The notes: generated by a model not told the origin, from the sequence alone. 64,000 nucleotides of DNA from Phascolomyces articulosus (GCA_025677815.1 JAIXMP010000005.1:930001-994000); one strand, 5' to 3'. Positions 12,841-25,761 are shown, numbered from the stretch's first letter. Made by a program: numbers and translations.

Positions 12841-13490
12841 AAAATCATAGAGTATTATCAACAACAAAAAGCATGAATATGGATCAAGAGTCAGCTACTA
12901 ATCAGCTAGTAAAGAAACGCCTAATATGGAGCAAGATTATTTACGGCAAAAATTACAAAATTGCATTTATCCCATGGCACATTTAGAATAACAGGATTCC
13001 CAAACCATTATTACAAAGTATATCCCAGCAGAAGATTTCAGCTAAAAAAAAAAAAAAAAAAAAAAAAACTGGTCTATAATAACAAACTAGTCAGTAAATT
13101 TGCTCAATTCATACAATAAAAGCTCAAAAATAAGATGTACAAAAGCAGACCCATGTCTTGATAATTGTGAGGCAATAGTTATTTTAAGGATACATATACT
13201 TTGATTCTGAACCTGATAGAATTTATGAAAATCCAAAAGATGACATTTTAATATTAATGTAAATAAATATTATCGATAAGAATAACATTGTATTTATTAT
13301 TGTTATTGTTATTTCAATAAATATAAGGATGAGAAATATACTGTTTTTGTCGCTTTCACAACAAATTCTCTAGTAATAATACGTAGAAATATAATAAAAC
13401 GTAGAAAATAAAACGTAGAAAGAATAGTAGGATAACAGACGGGCGAATTTACTCATACTGTTTGTATGCTAGAAAATCATAAACTGGATT
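12841..13490. other. AT-rich spacer with a 25-base poly(A) run
   Basis: Holds a short 37-codon frame (12873-12986) followed 57 bases later by an uninterrupted run of 25 A residues at 13044-13068, then AT-rich sequence up to the phospholipase 3' end. The A-run could be a retroposed tail or simple slippage. Confidence 0.35.
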
Positions 13491-15382
13491 TTAGTCGACA
13501 CGGAATCTATCATCTTCGGTAGGACAGTAGACCTATAAATAAAGATATGTTTATATATTAGTATATAATGTACATCAACAGTAATCAAAATATCAATTGA
13601 TAGATTTGGTAATCAACAGTGATGAAAGAAGAATAAGTACCTCTAGGTTTGCGTCATAACTGATATTTTCTGTGGGAAATTGAGATTGAGGAAGAAACAT
13701 GAAATTCCAAACAAGCTATAAAAATAAGAATATAAAATAAGTAAACCAAGCTTTACATGTTGAGAAAAAATTGCAATTCATATCTGCTATCATTTACCTT
13801 TGCCACCCATTGGTGAGCCAATGTTCCGGGATGGAAACAGTCAACATTACTAATATAAATAAATAAATGATGAGAGCCCACTTTTCATATTTTCATATTC
13901 ATGATGAATAACATCATTTTTAGCACTTACCTCATCACTTCCAAGGGAAAGCTACCAATATCAATTTTTGCGGGAGTGTATCTAACAGCAAATGTATCAG
14001 ATTCTTGTGCCTTATATTTTTCATAGATAGCCTCCAATTGAACATTGTAATTGGCAGAAAGGTCATCCATATTGTCACGCTCTTTATCAGAAAAAAGGAA
14101 ACAGGAGCATTCTACACGGTTCAAAATAGCATCTGGATTATTGAATAGAGGTCGACAGTATTCTTGACCCTTTGTCAAACCATACACCTCAGAAACGTTG
14201 AAGCTTCCCACAAGATTGACAAGAACACGAGGAATTTCTTTATGGATACGTTCAACAGCAGCTTCCATGTAGCCACCAAACTTTTCGGCTGTCACTTCAC
14301 CCATAAATGGGTTCAAGCAAGAAGCGCATTGATCATTGCCTAATAGAAATAATAATAAATTATATACAGGTCAAAAGTCATCAATAAATATTATTTATCC
14401 TAGTTCGTTTTTTATAGTCATCATGGGTATAACGTAGTAATGGCACTTACTTCCAATTTGAATAGTGATCAGTTTCCAATCGTTTTCAAAGTCAACATTG
14501 GGAAGTTCCTTCATGCGTGGTATAAGATAGTTAAGTTCTTCGTCTAAGTTCATTGCTATTGCACCGGACAAGGCAGCATTCAAAACATCGACTTTTGAAT
14601 TACCTATTAAAATATATAAATGTAATAAAACATTAGAAATAGGTTGGATGATATATTTTATCACTTTTCTTGCATTAAACTACACTTTAGAAACAGATAA
14701 TATTGGAAAGATATAAATATAAAAAATAAACTTACGGAGTACGTCTAAGCATAATAAACCTATTATACGTTAGAATGGATATACAAAAACGATAATTAGT
14801 AAATATAAAATTAAATACAATTATATAAAAGCTCAAGGGAAATCAGCCAATCTAAAGACAGAGTTTAGAATCAATATACCTTGGCAGAAAGTAACAATAT
14901 GTGAACCTTCAGCAGGTCCTTCAAGACTAGCATTATAGTGATTGACAAAATTGGCAAGAGTAATTGCTCCATCGTCACCACCAATACCCCAACTTTGACC
15001 ACGGAATTCAGTAACAGCGCTGATATTCAAGATTCCAGAACCACCATCATTATCATTGATACCTTCCATTGCAAAACCAGCCATAAGACTAATAGACAAA
15101 ATAGTACGAAAGCATTTAATAAAGAATAGTTCAAATACAAATGATAAGGGGACATAAGAATGGTTTGGATATAAAATAATACCTATCTCCCAAGGCAGCA
15201 ATCACCTTAATGTCATCAGGGCGTAAGTCCCTTGGATTGGTTGGACCTGAAGCTCGAGGAGACAATTGGGGACAATCGCTGATGCTTGATGCTCTAAGAG
15301 CGTAGGCATAATGAATGAACATTATTGACAATGCTAACAATGCTGAAGCAAAGATATTCTTGTTTTGATAAAAAGTTGCCAT
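13491..15382 (-). CDS. Secreted GDSL/SGNH phospholipase B-like lipase
   Basis: Minus strand, eight exons. The start at 15382 gives a signal peptide (hydrophobic stretch around ASALLALSIMFIHYAYAL, residues 12-29). Catalytic blocks appear in order: ALGDSLMAGF (nucleophile Ser, with its codon split by intron 1), IVTFCQGLL, ITIQIGSNDQC (block III Asn), and NVDCFHPGTLAHQ (Asp and His of the triad) in a late exon. Exons traced: 15382-15183, 15088-14880, a microexon near 14760-14736, then blocks near 14602-14452, 14340-13933, 13850-13800, 13720-13645, with the last ending at 13491. The length of about 390 aa fits a single-domain phospholipase B1-like esterase that deacylates phospholipids outside the cell. 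Cys pairs (CASC, ECSC, DC) suggest disulfides. It lies between the two F-box paralogues, so it either preceded their duplication or was captured by it. Confidence 0.88.
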
Positions 15383-17905
15383 TGATAGCTGTACTTGGTT
15401 TACTTTTTTTTTCAGTACAGTTTGAAAGGGCAACATTTTCTGTCTTTTATATATTTCACTGATCTCGATTTGTCCAACGTCAAATGGAAATTGCATGTGT
15501 GTGTTACTTATTATACTGTTATGACCATAATAATTTATAGTATCTTTGTTGCACAAACAGGATCCATATTTCATAGATCTCAGAAGATAATTTCAATTTC
15601 TTGCTTGGGGTATGAAGCTAACAAACCTCTTGTCAGGTAACACTAAAAAATATTAAACTTTGTAAACATCTTTTTTAATTTTATATTATTGTTTTGTTCC
15701 AAAAAGTTTAATATTCGTTGTTATTATGCTATATATCGACACATATATGAAACTCGTACTGAACTATAATGTAACAATATGTATAATTTTGACGAATTAT
15801 AAATAGTGAGACCAAGAAGAATAACACACACTATTTATCTCTACATAGAACAGCGAGCACTCATTTCCTTTCGAAGACTGCTACGTATAATAAACTTATT
15901 TTATAGTATATGAGAAGCATTACGTAGCTATTAAATTAACTTGTTCAATATTCCATTATGTCAATTTTAGTATATCTATGGTATAATAGAAAGATACTTT
16001 TGAGATGTTTATTTTTTTTAATGCTTTTTAAGCTTACAATAGTGATACTGTGTACCATTGATTGGCTATGCTAAGCTTACCCCACATTCACATTTTTTTT
16101 AGTCATTTCAATTCTTCTTTGCTTGCGAACATGATTCCCTTAATGAAGTTTAGTTTGTTTTCTCTTCTGAACTTTTATATTCACATACTTCTAAACATCC
16201 ATTCCAATAAATCCATTAACAGTTTCAGTTAAGATCCCCCCTCTTTCTGGTAGTACTTATTGGCTGCATAAAATGTAACGATACTTTGTGCTCTGTTTCC
16301 CGCGTTATATAAATATTAAAACTTAGTAATTATATTATGATTCCAACATTAAATAAGATACCATCAAAACATTTTTCGTTGGGGTGCGTGGAGAAGAAAG
16401 AGAGGGAAAGGAACATAATATATTTTGATTTTCTCAGTTTTTTAATCGATATTGGAAGTTACACATAACTGAATTTTATTTACAGTAGTGGTTAAATTTG
16501 CCATTACTGTACTTTTATATGTCATAATAAACGAACATATTTTAAACGTACTAACACTAACTACCATGGTACTTGAAAATTTTAGGTGAATCATATAAAT
16601 GCCTATAATTGTGTAATTATGGTTCATTAAAGTTAAAGCACCTTTTTCATGTTGCTAATTATAAGTCAGTAGATGTTATTTTTGCAATAACATGAATTAC
16701 AAAAGTACGACTATGATGATAAAATGCGCCTTGTATATTTGTGCCGTCATTATATTTGCTCTGTCAAAAAAGGTACCAAATATTTGGTAAACTATAACAA
16801 ATTGGGTTGTCATCACGACATCTGTGTAATGTACCAGAATGGCAAGCCAAGACAAATTAACTATAATCTATAATGGCTATGGTTCCGAAAAATTACTAAG
16901 GCCCAATACAAATTTCCCATTGTACCCGATTCAGGTTTTCTAAGGAAAACGTAGCATTTGTAGATACTTAGATTATTATTGTGCACAGATCCAAAGATAA
17001 AAACTGTATATGATATCACATTCTAACTATAAAAATACAGCATGCGCAGCCAACATTATCAAATTTTGCTAGTAAAAACGTGGAAAGTGACATTGTTTTT
17101 CTTTAACTGATAGTTTCATAGCTTAAATCGTATGTAATTAAAAACAAAATCGTTTGATATAAAGTTTGCATTTATATTATTTTAGTATAAATGAGATAAA
17201 TGAATTCTCCAAGATTTTTTATGAAATAATATCTACGGCTCTAGTTTTTGAGAACATGTTGCAAGGAGCCAGAGAAATTCAAAGAATGAGATGAGTATAA
17301 TCATCGTAATAATAAGGAGGATATTGAGAGGATATATACTGCTGCCACTAATAGATGGTCTGAAAAAAAATATGGCTTTTTTCCGTATATAATATTAAAG
17401 TATTACTGAACATAGCTTCTATGCGAATGTCATAAAGTTTTGGTATGGGAAAATCAGATTATATTTGGGGATTAACAACTTTGTCTTTCTCTTCGATTTT
17501 GTATCGCAACAAAATTTGTTGCTATGATACTTTTTATTTTGTAGTAATTACCTAAACAAGAATAATTGGGCTTAAATAATCACCCTTCAAAAAACTAATT
17601 CGAATCGACAAAGATTCTTTATTCTTTATCAGAATCGACTTTTCTGTATAATACTCTTCAAATAACATTCACATTATTAAGTTCATGCTTGCCTCTTTTA
17701 TCCAAATAGTATATGTAATAGACGATATCCAAACTTATTGGGAATTCAAAAGTTATCAGTTTATAACATTGCTAGGCAATAAACTATATAGCTAGGTAGT
17801 ATAGACTGACTATACACGTATATAGCTATATACATGATGATATGCTGTTGACCAAACGTATGTGCAGTATAAAGTATATAAAATTACATGGTGGAGAATA
17901 ATTTA
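15383..17905. other. 2.5-kb AT-rich intergenic region
   Basis: No recognisable gene. The only protein-like frame is a 49-codon ORF at 16724-16873, described separately. Several long hairpin-prone AT stretches occur, for example around 17770-17835, where short ATATAGCTA-type units recur. The region should contain the phospholipase promoter and the 3' end of F-box gene B. Confidence 0.4.
16724..16873 (+). CDS. Possible small basic Cys/His-containing ORF (49 aa)
   Basis: ATG at 16724, stop TAA at 16871-16873. The peptide contains CRHYICSVKKGTKYL and GCHHDICVMYQNGKPRQ, with four Cys and three His spaced as in a small zinc-binding segment. The same frame stays protein-like for about 25 codons after the stop, so it may be a decayed gene fragment rather than a live short gene. 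No family recognised. Confidence 0.2.
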   Translation: MRLVYLCRHYICSVKKGTKYLVNYNKLGCHHDICVMYQNGKPRQINYNL

Positions 17906-20106
17906 TTATTCTTTTGCAATGTCTGTTTCCACCTTTATATTTTTGTTAAAATTTTTTACACTTTGGTATGTTACATTTTTTAAACCATAAAGTTCTACTT
18001 TTCGCAAACTTTCAATGTTACAAAGATGATTGACTGCATCGTCTGATACACATTCCAGGTCAGAAAATTCTATTGTATGAAGAGGAGGAGCTTGATCACG
18101 TAATGCTCTTGTAAAGTTTTCAAATGTTGAGCATTCTACGGTAGTCAGGTCAGCCATATGGATCCGTTCCAAAGTCGGGACGTTGGCTAGTGCTTGTAAA
18201 ATAGCATCCGAGACTTGAAACTCGCTCTCCAATAGCTCAAAAGTTCGTAAACTACATACGGCTGCTGCCATTTTCTCTCCTCGTCTTCGTCGCCTCCTTC
18301 TTCTTGCAAAACTTTGAAACATATCTATCATGGCTTGTTCATCCACTTGTGATACTTGAGCAAGAATCAATATACGGAGCGTTGTCAATTGCGGTATAGC
18401 TTGAAGTACAGAAGCGCTGATATTTTCGGAATTACCAATGAAAAGAGATCTAAGAACAGGACAACTATTTCGGATAACAGAAGCAACAACATCATTTAAT
18501 TCAAAAGAAAATGTGAGTCCTAATTTGCTCAGATTTGTAAATGCAAGCGTTGCCAATGGATTCCATTGTTGGACCAAGTTAGGGACCCCTCCTGAAGGTA
18601 ATGTTAATGAAAGTTCATCAAGAGCTTCGGCATTATCTGCTATCAGCTGTATGGGTTTTTCTGCATTACGTTCTTGAGAAAGATGCATCATAATGCAATA
18701 TACACCGGTTGGTTTCGTTGTTATTGCTGGTAACAAATGTGTGTAGTTATCATCCGTGGCAGATGGGGTATCACGAGCGGTCACGTTGATGGTGAGATTT
18801 TCTACTTTGGGACAAAACGACCGTACTAGATCGATCATGGCTACTTGACAAGAGTGGATGTCAAGCTTCCGAACGTTACGACATGAACGAAGGACTGGTT
18901 CTAATACAATAGTGTCGATTTGTGCATAATCCAAATTCAATTCGACCAGCGGACTAATAGGTGGTATTGGTGTAGCACTAAGTCCCTCTACAGATGCAAT
19001 GACTCTTCTTTGGCGACATGTAAGTCGTTGTAGTTTTCGACAAGTTGAAAGAATAACTCCCACAGGTACAACAGGACTGTCCTCATCCGCCGTAACAATG
19101 CAAAACTCTTGTAGTGTATCCTTTGTTTGCCATAATGCAAGCATACATCGACAATAGTTATTCATTCGGCATACTACAAAGAATAAGAAAAAAAGGCAAT
19201 ATTAGCCAATCAGTAACCAGCATAGATCAAATAATAATTAATTCTACCAAATATATATAAATTAAAAAAAGTCTATTTGTAATAGCCAATCTTACATGAG
19301 AAATGAAGGATTTCGAGTTTGCTGAATGTCCCATTAATGATCATTGTAAACAATCGTTCACATTGATCGCTTGTAAGGTTGCATGAACGAATTTTTTTGA
19401 TATGTCTGCTTACAATGGGTAATGCACTCATAAGAGCCTCAATTTTATCTTGTTCAGAACTATCACAATCCGAAAGCAAAATTGTACGCCATGGCTTTGG
19501 ATACTCTGCTATGCGATCCCGCCATGATTTACCGACTTTCAGCATTTGTACCAAGTGATCTGTGGTAAGGCGATCCAGTACGACACACATCAAATCGTAC
19601 GGTAATCGGGTAATAAAATCGACGCGACGATCCAGTTCTGTTTTTGCTACTTGATATTTTTCACTCAATTTTCTCAATTCATCCGTTTGCTCTTTTGGTA
19701 TCGTATCTATGCCTTGTTGATATATTCGCATGGCTGCTCGTTGTCGACATTGTAATAAATAAAGTTCACCGATTCTCAAATAGCCGATAGCTTTGGTCGG
19801 TGCGTATCGAATCATATGATAAGCGTCTCGGAATGCTTCATTGAACTGCATTACGTGGCCATAGGTTTTTGCACGAATGTCAAGGGTATGAAGTAAACTG
19901 TCAAGTAAATCGGTGATGGCGGATGAAGCATGATCAATGGCATCCTGGAATTTGGATTCTTCAAGATCTGTTGTACATTCTGTTAAAGCGGATCTTCCTG
20001 CATTGCCAGATTGCCAATAAAGTTCAACGGCATTATGACTCGAAGGATCAGTTGCGGGACGTTTTGTATTATGCGAGAGCTTGTCGTTCGCTTTCCTTTT
20101 TGGCAT
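17906..20106 (-). CDS. F-box/TPR/LRR protein, paralogue B
   Basis: Two exons, 20106-19296 and 19173-17906, join in phase to 692 aa. The start MPKRK is shared with paralogue A; an upstream in-frame ATG at 20214 also exists. TPR-like helices span about 45-150 (YAPTKAIGYLRIGELYLL, AAMRIYQQGIDTIP). An F-box-like segment follows (ITRLPYDLMCVVLDRL, then VGKSWRDRI). The second exon encodes leucine-rich repeats (VRKLDIHSC, LKLGLTF-type units, LRTFELLESEF). A run of eight Arg codons (FARRRRRRRRGEK) sits in the LRR region and is absent from A. The sequence across the intron (FSLCRMNNYCRC here, FTLCHLDNYGRC in A) shows the two genes descend from one duplicated ancestor. Role inferred as an SCF substrate adaptor. 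Confidence 0.85.
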
Positions 20107-21308
20107 GTTTTTTTCCGTGCAGCGGGGTGCCGTTGGGGAGGGGATAGAATAAAAGGTGGGAAATTGAGAAAAGAAAAGAGTTAATTCAGATAATAAGCTA
20201 CCATGATCCTCCATTTTCGATTATCTATTTGTGTTACTAAATCTGGGAATATGGTAACCGAAAAGCGTTAGATAACAACTTAATTTTTATATGCACGGTA
20301 TGTCCATGTAATTAATTATTTTTCTTTATCATAAAATCACGGTATTTTTCAATGATGTATCTATGAACCTAATCATCCATTCCTTGTATATGTGATTATG
20401 AAAGAAATTGATCATAATGAGTAAAAACCCCTATTTCATTCATCAAGATAGAATTAAAGATTGTTTCTTTTATTATATTGATATTTCATTGGGCAGCTTG
20501 CTGGGGAATTATTGTTTTGGAGGAACAAGCTAAAAATGGTCTCTTTCTGTTAACGATGTGGGAAATCTTTATTATCAGGTATTTCTAATTCTTGTGATAA
20601 AATCTTGAAATATCAAGAAATTGATCGAACTAAATGAAAGCATAATAAATATTATATTTTTAGTTTTCAAGTCATAGCATTTTTACAGATAAACAAACTG
20701 CATATGTATAAACGCATTATTTTTTAAATAATGTGCTCACTGTTGTGAAAAAAAAAATCACTTTTTATCATTTTCATTATTGGAAGTTTGCAAATCAATC
20801 CTATTTTCGATACTCATCAGTTGCCTCTATGGCAGCACACAGGAGCTAAAAAAACAAATGGAGAAACAATGAATTATTTTTCGCATAATATAAAATAAAA
20901 TGAAGACAAGATGGACCTTTGTTAATAAACTCATCCGCTTCATTATCCAAAATACTTTCCCTTTTGATCAGCACCTATATATTACAAAACCAGACAAGGC
21001 TTCCTACTAGATAAGTATTTTTTGAGAAGGGATGTGTGCTAATATATTATCTGAAAAAGATGTTTTTCATATACTAAGCAATGGCTCACAAAGGCCATTG
21101 AAAATATACAAAGATAACATATATTTCGACTTATATAGATAAAAGTATCAAAGAAAAATGTTGGATATATCTTGGTGGAAGAAAAAGTAATAAGCAAGTT
21201 TGCGTTGTCATGCAATTACTATCAGCGGGTAAAAGAATTATCCTGTTTCAACATTGTATAATTTGACCTGATAGTATTATTTGCTGATTGACACAATTCT
21301 CTTTTTAT
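20107..21308. other. Intergenic region upstream of paralogue B
   Basis: AT-rich with no clear gene. Minus-strand pieces near 20968-20925 and 20865-20815 read as short Glu/Asp-rich peptides with splice-like borders, but too little is visible to call an exon. Confidence 0.3.
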
Positions 21309-22497
21309 ATGTCATCATTAATTCTTGATGAGCTGCGTGTGGCTAGGGACCCCATCCCTTCCCATATACCAGATTTCGAGAACGTAAAAAAGTTGGTATG
21401 TATATTGTGGAGAATTGAAAAATATAAAAATAACAAATTTGAATAAGAAATGTACTAAATAATCGCACCATAGAAAATCAGTTCTCAAATTTATCGATAT
21501 GATAGAAAAGTAGAAATAGTGGAACTACCAAATGGGCCTATCAAAGTCTGGTTTTTCTCAGAAGTTGAGAATGTGTCGCGGCTCTTCATCAACAACAACA
21601 ATATAAATTTAAGATTCTTGATCTTGTGGAATCTGACCAACTCAATATCCCGTTTTTGGTTTTCTATCTACTATATTTGAAAGCAATCAAATTGTTACAC
21701 GAGGGTAATATAACAATTGATAGGCAGGTAGGAAGACGAGAAAATACGATGGGAACAATTGTAATGAAAATGTTGTTGTTTCTTCTATTTAGTAGAACAG
21801 AGATGTCACGCGAAGCAAATCCGACTGTCGCCAGTTTTGATAGTCAACTATCAGCAATCAAACCTATAGACAATAAAAAAAATGGGTTGCCGTCGTAGCA
21901 GTATAATATACAAATATAGGACTACTGAACTTGGCTGTACAGAAATTGGTACTACATACTCGAGACCAAACTAAAGCATTTCGAGATAGCTATATGAAAT
22001 TGCCTTTAGTTTTGCGTGATATGTTATTAACGGTTTCATATTATGCTGATCTTACTCATTCGTCACATGTGGTTGGCTTTAGTATATTTGGTTAGCGTTT
22101 ATAACCTCGCATCATATTTACTAATCGAAGTCCTCTGTATATATACATCATATATATTAATTAGAATGTTTTAATTCTTTCATTTAGATGATTTCATTTC
22201 ATTGTTGGATGTAGATATTCCTGATGAGTCGGTCACCCGCATAAAAGAACAGAATCCTAGGAATTCTTGAATAGCGATGGAAATTTGACAAGTCAGTTGT
22301 TACCATTTATGAGCATTGCTATTGTCAGTAAATATATCATGGAAAATACCATTCAATTGCTTGACAGTTCTATCAAACTTATTAAATTGACATCTGGAAG
22401 AAACCATCAGTGCCTTCCACAGGATTTCTTGCCGTCTCCAACACCTACACCATCTTCATCAGCATCTCAAACCTTAACAAACAAAAAGCGAACGTAA
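21309..22497 (+). pseudogene. Uncharacterised gene, reading frame apparently broken
   Basis: A 29-codon first exon (21309-21395, containing LDELRVARDPIPSHIPDFEN) ends at GTATGT and joins in phase to an exon from about 21474 (QIYRYDRKVEIVELPNGPIK, then EVENVSRLF). Around 21605 the protein-like frame switches without a usable intron, and continues as KILDLVESDQLNIPF and LKAIKLLHEGN. Further blocks are 21920-22090 (KLPLVLRDMLLTVSYYADL), 22190-22260 (DDFISLLDVDIPDESV) and 22260-22497 (LLPFMSIAIVSKYIMENT with a Ser/Pro/Thr tail). The order and composition look like one ancestral multi-exon gene. I do not recognise the family. Either a frameshift has inactivated it or I missed a small intron. Confidence 0.35.
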
Positions 22498-22679
22498 TAT
22501 GGAGCATTATTCGCCAATATACTTTTTTTATATTCATTCAAATTTTTTTAATTGAATTTCATGTGGGCCTCCACAGCAAGATCATCGTCATCGTTTTCTC
22601 AAGCTTCAAGCAGAACAATAAAGCATAATACATAAGCTGCAAACATCCATGTCTTTTTTATATATATCCAACCTCCTTT

Positions 22680-22905
22680 AGTTTTGTACATAATCACTAT
22701 TATTATACACATTATCATTATTTTATATATCATTGTTATATATACCTATTGTTATTACTATACACAGTACCACTATATTATATATCAACATTATATGCAC
22801 ATATTATTACCATTATACACATTTTTATCATATACATGTATATTTATTAAACCCACAATCCATCAATGACGAAAAAGCCAAATATATATATATATATATA
22901 TTGTA
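22680..22905. repeat. AT-rich low-complexity tract with (TA)n microsatellite
   Basis: From 22690 to 22850 imperfect units of the type ATTATTACCATTATACACAT recur. An almost perfect TA dinucleotide run lies at 22882-22901. Confidence 0.6.
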
Positions 22906-23217
22906 GTCATGTGAGGTGACACTGTGTACTTTGTACTTTGTAATTCAGCATGAATTTTACGTTCCTTTTTGCCACTATTCCTCATTCAGTTTTCTATATA
23001 TTTACTAAGTTTGTTTACATTGAAAACCATTCGTCCATTTTTCTTTTTTTGGAAACTTTTTTTTTTCTTACACGTATGTTTATAACAAACAAAACATGAC
23101 GCAATATTGTATTGATATTATTAGTAGTTATTATTTATTTATTATGATTATTATAACAAAAAAAGAAAAACAAAGGTAAAAAAAAATAGGATACACGATT
23201 TATTTTTCATAAAATCA

Positions 23218-25068
23218 TCATGCACCGAAAAATAGATTATAGAGTTTGTAGACCATAAAACAAATAGGTATATAAGGTAATAACATCACATACATCATCC
23301 CAACGTCGCGTACAGGGTTCTTTAATCGAATAGGAACTTGTAGTTTTTCACGTCCATCCGGGAATTCACCCTTTTCATAAAAATGTGCCATCATCTCATC
23401 CTTTTCTACCCATCGATCAAATAACCAATTTGAGAATACTTGGTCATCTTGTAATGGAAGGTCAGGTATCCGGAACCTTCGAATGTAAACGTGGATTCTT
23501 TTGGGGAATATACCCAAAGAGAAAATACTACGGATGGTATATACTTGCTCCGGAATATCGGTCGCTTTGACTCCTTCGTATCCAATGGTAAAATCGTACA
23601 TCCATTCTGGATCGTCGCCTAATGTATCGAGTATTAATTTCAAACCCGTGGATCGTGGAAGTAGCGTAAATCGATTATCGTTCTATATTCCCCCATCCAA
23701 AAATATAATATGATGAGTATTCCAAAAAAAAAAGTACCCTTACGTATACACGCATATACACGAGTTTTAGGATTTTCTCAACATTAAAGTACACATTTTC
23801 CCCCTCCTTTCACATAATAGACCCTATTCCTTCCTTTCCAGTTTAATTTACTATTGCTAATCTATTTTCCTCCTCCCTTGTTGAATATCCTTGAATAATA
23901 TTTCATTTACCATATCGTTCTTCTTTGCAAATGCTTGCGATCGTTCGCGAGTACTCTCTGAAATGACTAAAAAAAACCGCACAAGTCAGATGATAAAATC
24001 ATTCACACACACGCACCACATTAACCGGTATTCGGATATACTAATTTACCAGTTCCTTCCGGAAACAGCATAAGCCATGTGGGTATCTTGAATCGTTTTG
24101 ACCGTTCTAGGTTTTGTACAATCGTTTCCTTATCCACAGCCAGTTTACGTTTAAGGAAGATAAAGTTGAATCCTTGCATAGCCTATAATAGGTTAACATT
24201 ATGTTTGGGGTTGGATAGAGGACGTGATGATGATGGTGGTAGTGGTGGTGGGGATAGGATTATTATTAGTATCTTTTTGCTTTTGAATATCTGATAATTA
24301 CAAATTTCTATTCCTTTTTTTCCCGCTCCTGGTTCCTCCCCCAATACTACGCGTTTATGGATATTACCCTAGAAATGGGAAAAATAATTAACCTTTTGCA
24401 TAGTTTATTTCTATCTCGGGTATAAATGAAATTATGGATGGGGTGACGAAAGAAGTTTATAGAATTTGCGAAATAAAAGAAATATATTACACTTACAAGC
24501 CAAAGACAGGTAAATACTTCAATGAATGTTTTAAAATGATCTTTATAGAACCATGTGCATTGGCAACAAATGCCACAAGCCAAATATAAAGCCAATCTGC
24601 ATAAATCTAAATAAAGTATAAAATATCGTTTAATATTCTACCTTTTTTTTTTGCCTTCGCGTATATATCATAGTTATATCCCCTTAACATCATCATGATA
24701 TATTAATCCCTTTTCTCTAATTATAATACCTGGTGGTTTGACGTAACAATAAGTCGTCTAGGAAACGTTACTCCAATACCTTTGCCTTGTTTATCACGTT
24801 GTACCATATCACCATCACACGATGAGTCAATAGTTAAAACGAAATCCGAAGGGGCAAACGTTTGAATTAACCAAACGACGGCATGAACCCATTGTTTTAA
24901 AATATATGCGAGATAATCGTAAAAGAGAGCTTTGGAGAATGGAGATATAAATAATGCCAAAAACTGACAAAGTACAAGTGCACACACTTGAATAAAGACA
25001 GTAGAATTAGTAATGACTAAATTCACCACGGCTCTCGGAGTCCACAACGAGACCGTTGACATGTCCAT
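23218..25068 (-). CDS. PlsC-type lysophospholipid acyltransferase (CST26/AGPAT5-like)
   Basis: Minus strand. Exons 25068-24730, 24606-24497, 24182-24050, 23966-23911 and 23682-23218 encode about 367 aa. The acyltransferase blocks are SNHQIYADW (the NHx4D catalytic motif, residues about 111-118), KYLPVFG then MQGFNFIFLKR (block II) and LMLFPEGT (block III, glycerol-phosphate binding). A later LLPRSTGLK is also typical. Hydrophobic segments at both ends (residues about 25-60, and the C-terminal MMYVMLLPYIPICFMVY) anchor it in the ER membrane. It should acylate the sn-2 position of a lysophospholipid, as for yeast Cst26/Psi1. All junctions are in phase except exon 2 to exon 3, which is one base short; see findings. 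Confidence 0.88.
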
Positions 25069-25761
25069 AGGTTGTTGTTATAAAGAAAAAGAAGAAGGAG
25101 GAGAAGGTAGTTTGATATTTCAGAAAAAAAATGGGGAATATAAAATAAAGAAGAAGAAAAAAAAAAGGTTATTTTAGCTCATCATTTAGTGTTTAATCTG
25201 CCATTAAAGAATTATTAAAGCAGATATAGATATTCACAATGCTTAATACATGTGACTTATAAAAAAATAAGCTGGGATGAATGAGTGAATGATTGTTCCA
25301 CGTGAATCAAGCCAAATACTACTGAAACCAAAACTTTATGTCCATCTTTTTTAAATGTGCGGAAGGCGGTTCGGACAAAGCATATTAAACATTGGTACCT
25401 GAGGCTCAGTTTATTCAGGTAAAAATGCCTTTGGATCGGTTCCGTCACGCAAGAATTTTTCTCTCAGACAAAATGGCTTCTAGCCCCTCCTTATTAGAAC
25501 TCTCTACCCACGCATTGCTGGGGAACTTTAAATTTCTTATAAGCAGAATGGACTATTTCCTCCATACGCACGGGCACCCTAATCTGTTCTGTTGTCTAAT
25601 AAAAAAACCATATAAGAAGATCGACATATTTCTGTTCCATAAATATAAAATAGACAAACTGGTTACTTTTCCTTTCTTTCTCTTCTCTATCTCGCTTTTT
25701 TTTTTATATTTAAAAATTCTATCCATTCCTTTCCCTTCATTTATTTCATTGTTCAACTATT
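25069..25761. other. Divergent intergenic region
   Basis: Lies between the acyltransferase and the low-complexity hypothetical gene, which point away from each other. The minus-strand frame 25448-25257 looks somewhat protein-like but has no start context or family match. T-rich pyrimidine tracts precede 25762. Confidence 0.35.

Noticed and set aside
20815..21000. Minus-strand exon-like pieces ending in a Glu-rich peptide and TAG
   Set aside because: Only about 30 codons visible, and the splice phase is ambiguous with no upstream exon found.
25257..25448. Minus-strand open frame with protein-like stretches (CFVRTAFRTFKKDG)
   Set aside because: No start context, no splice continuation in the same style, no family match; lies in a divergent promoter interval.
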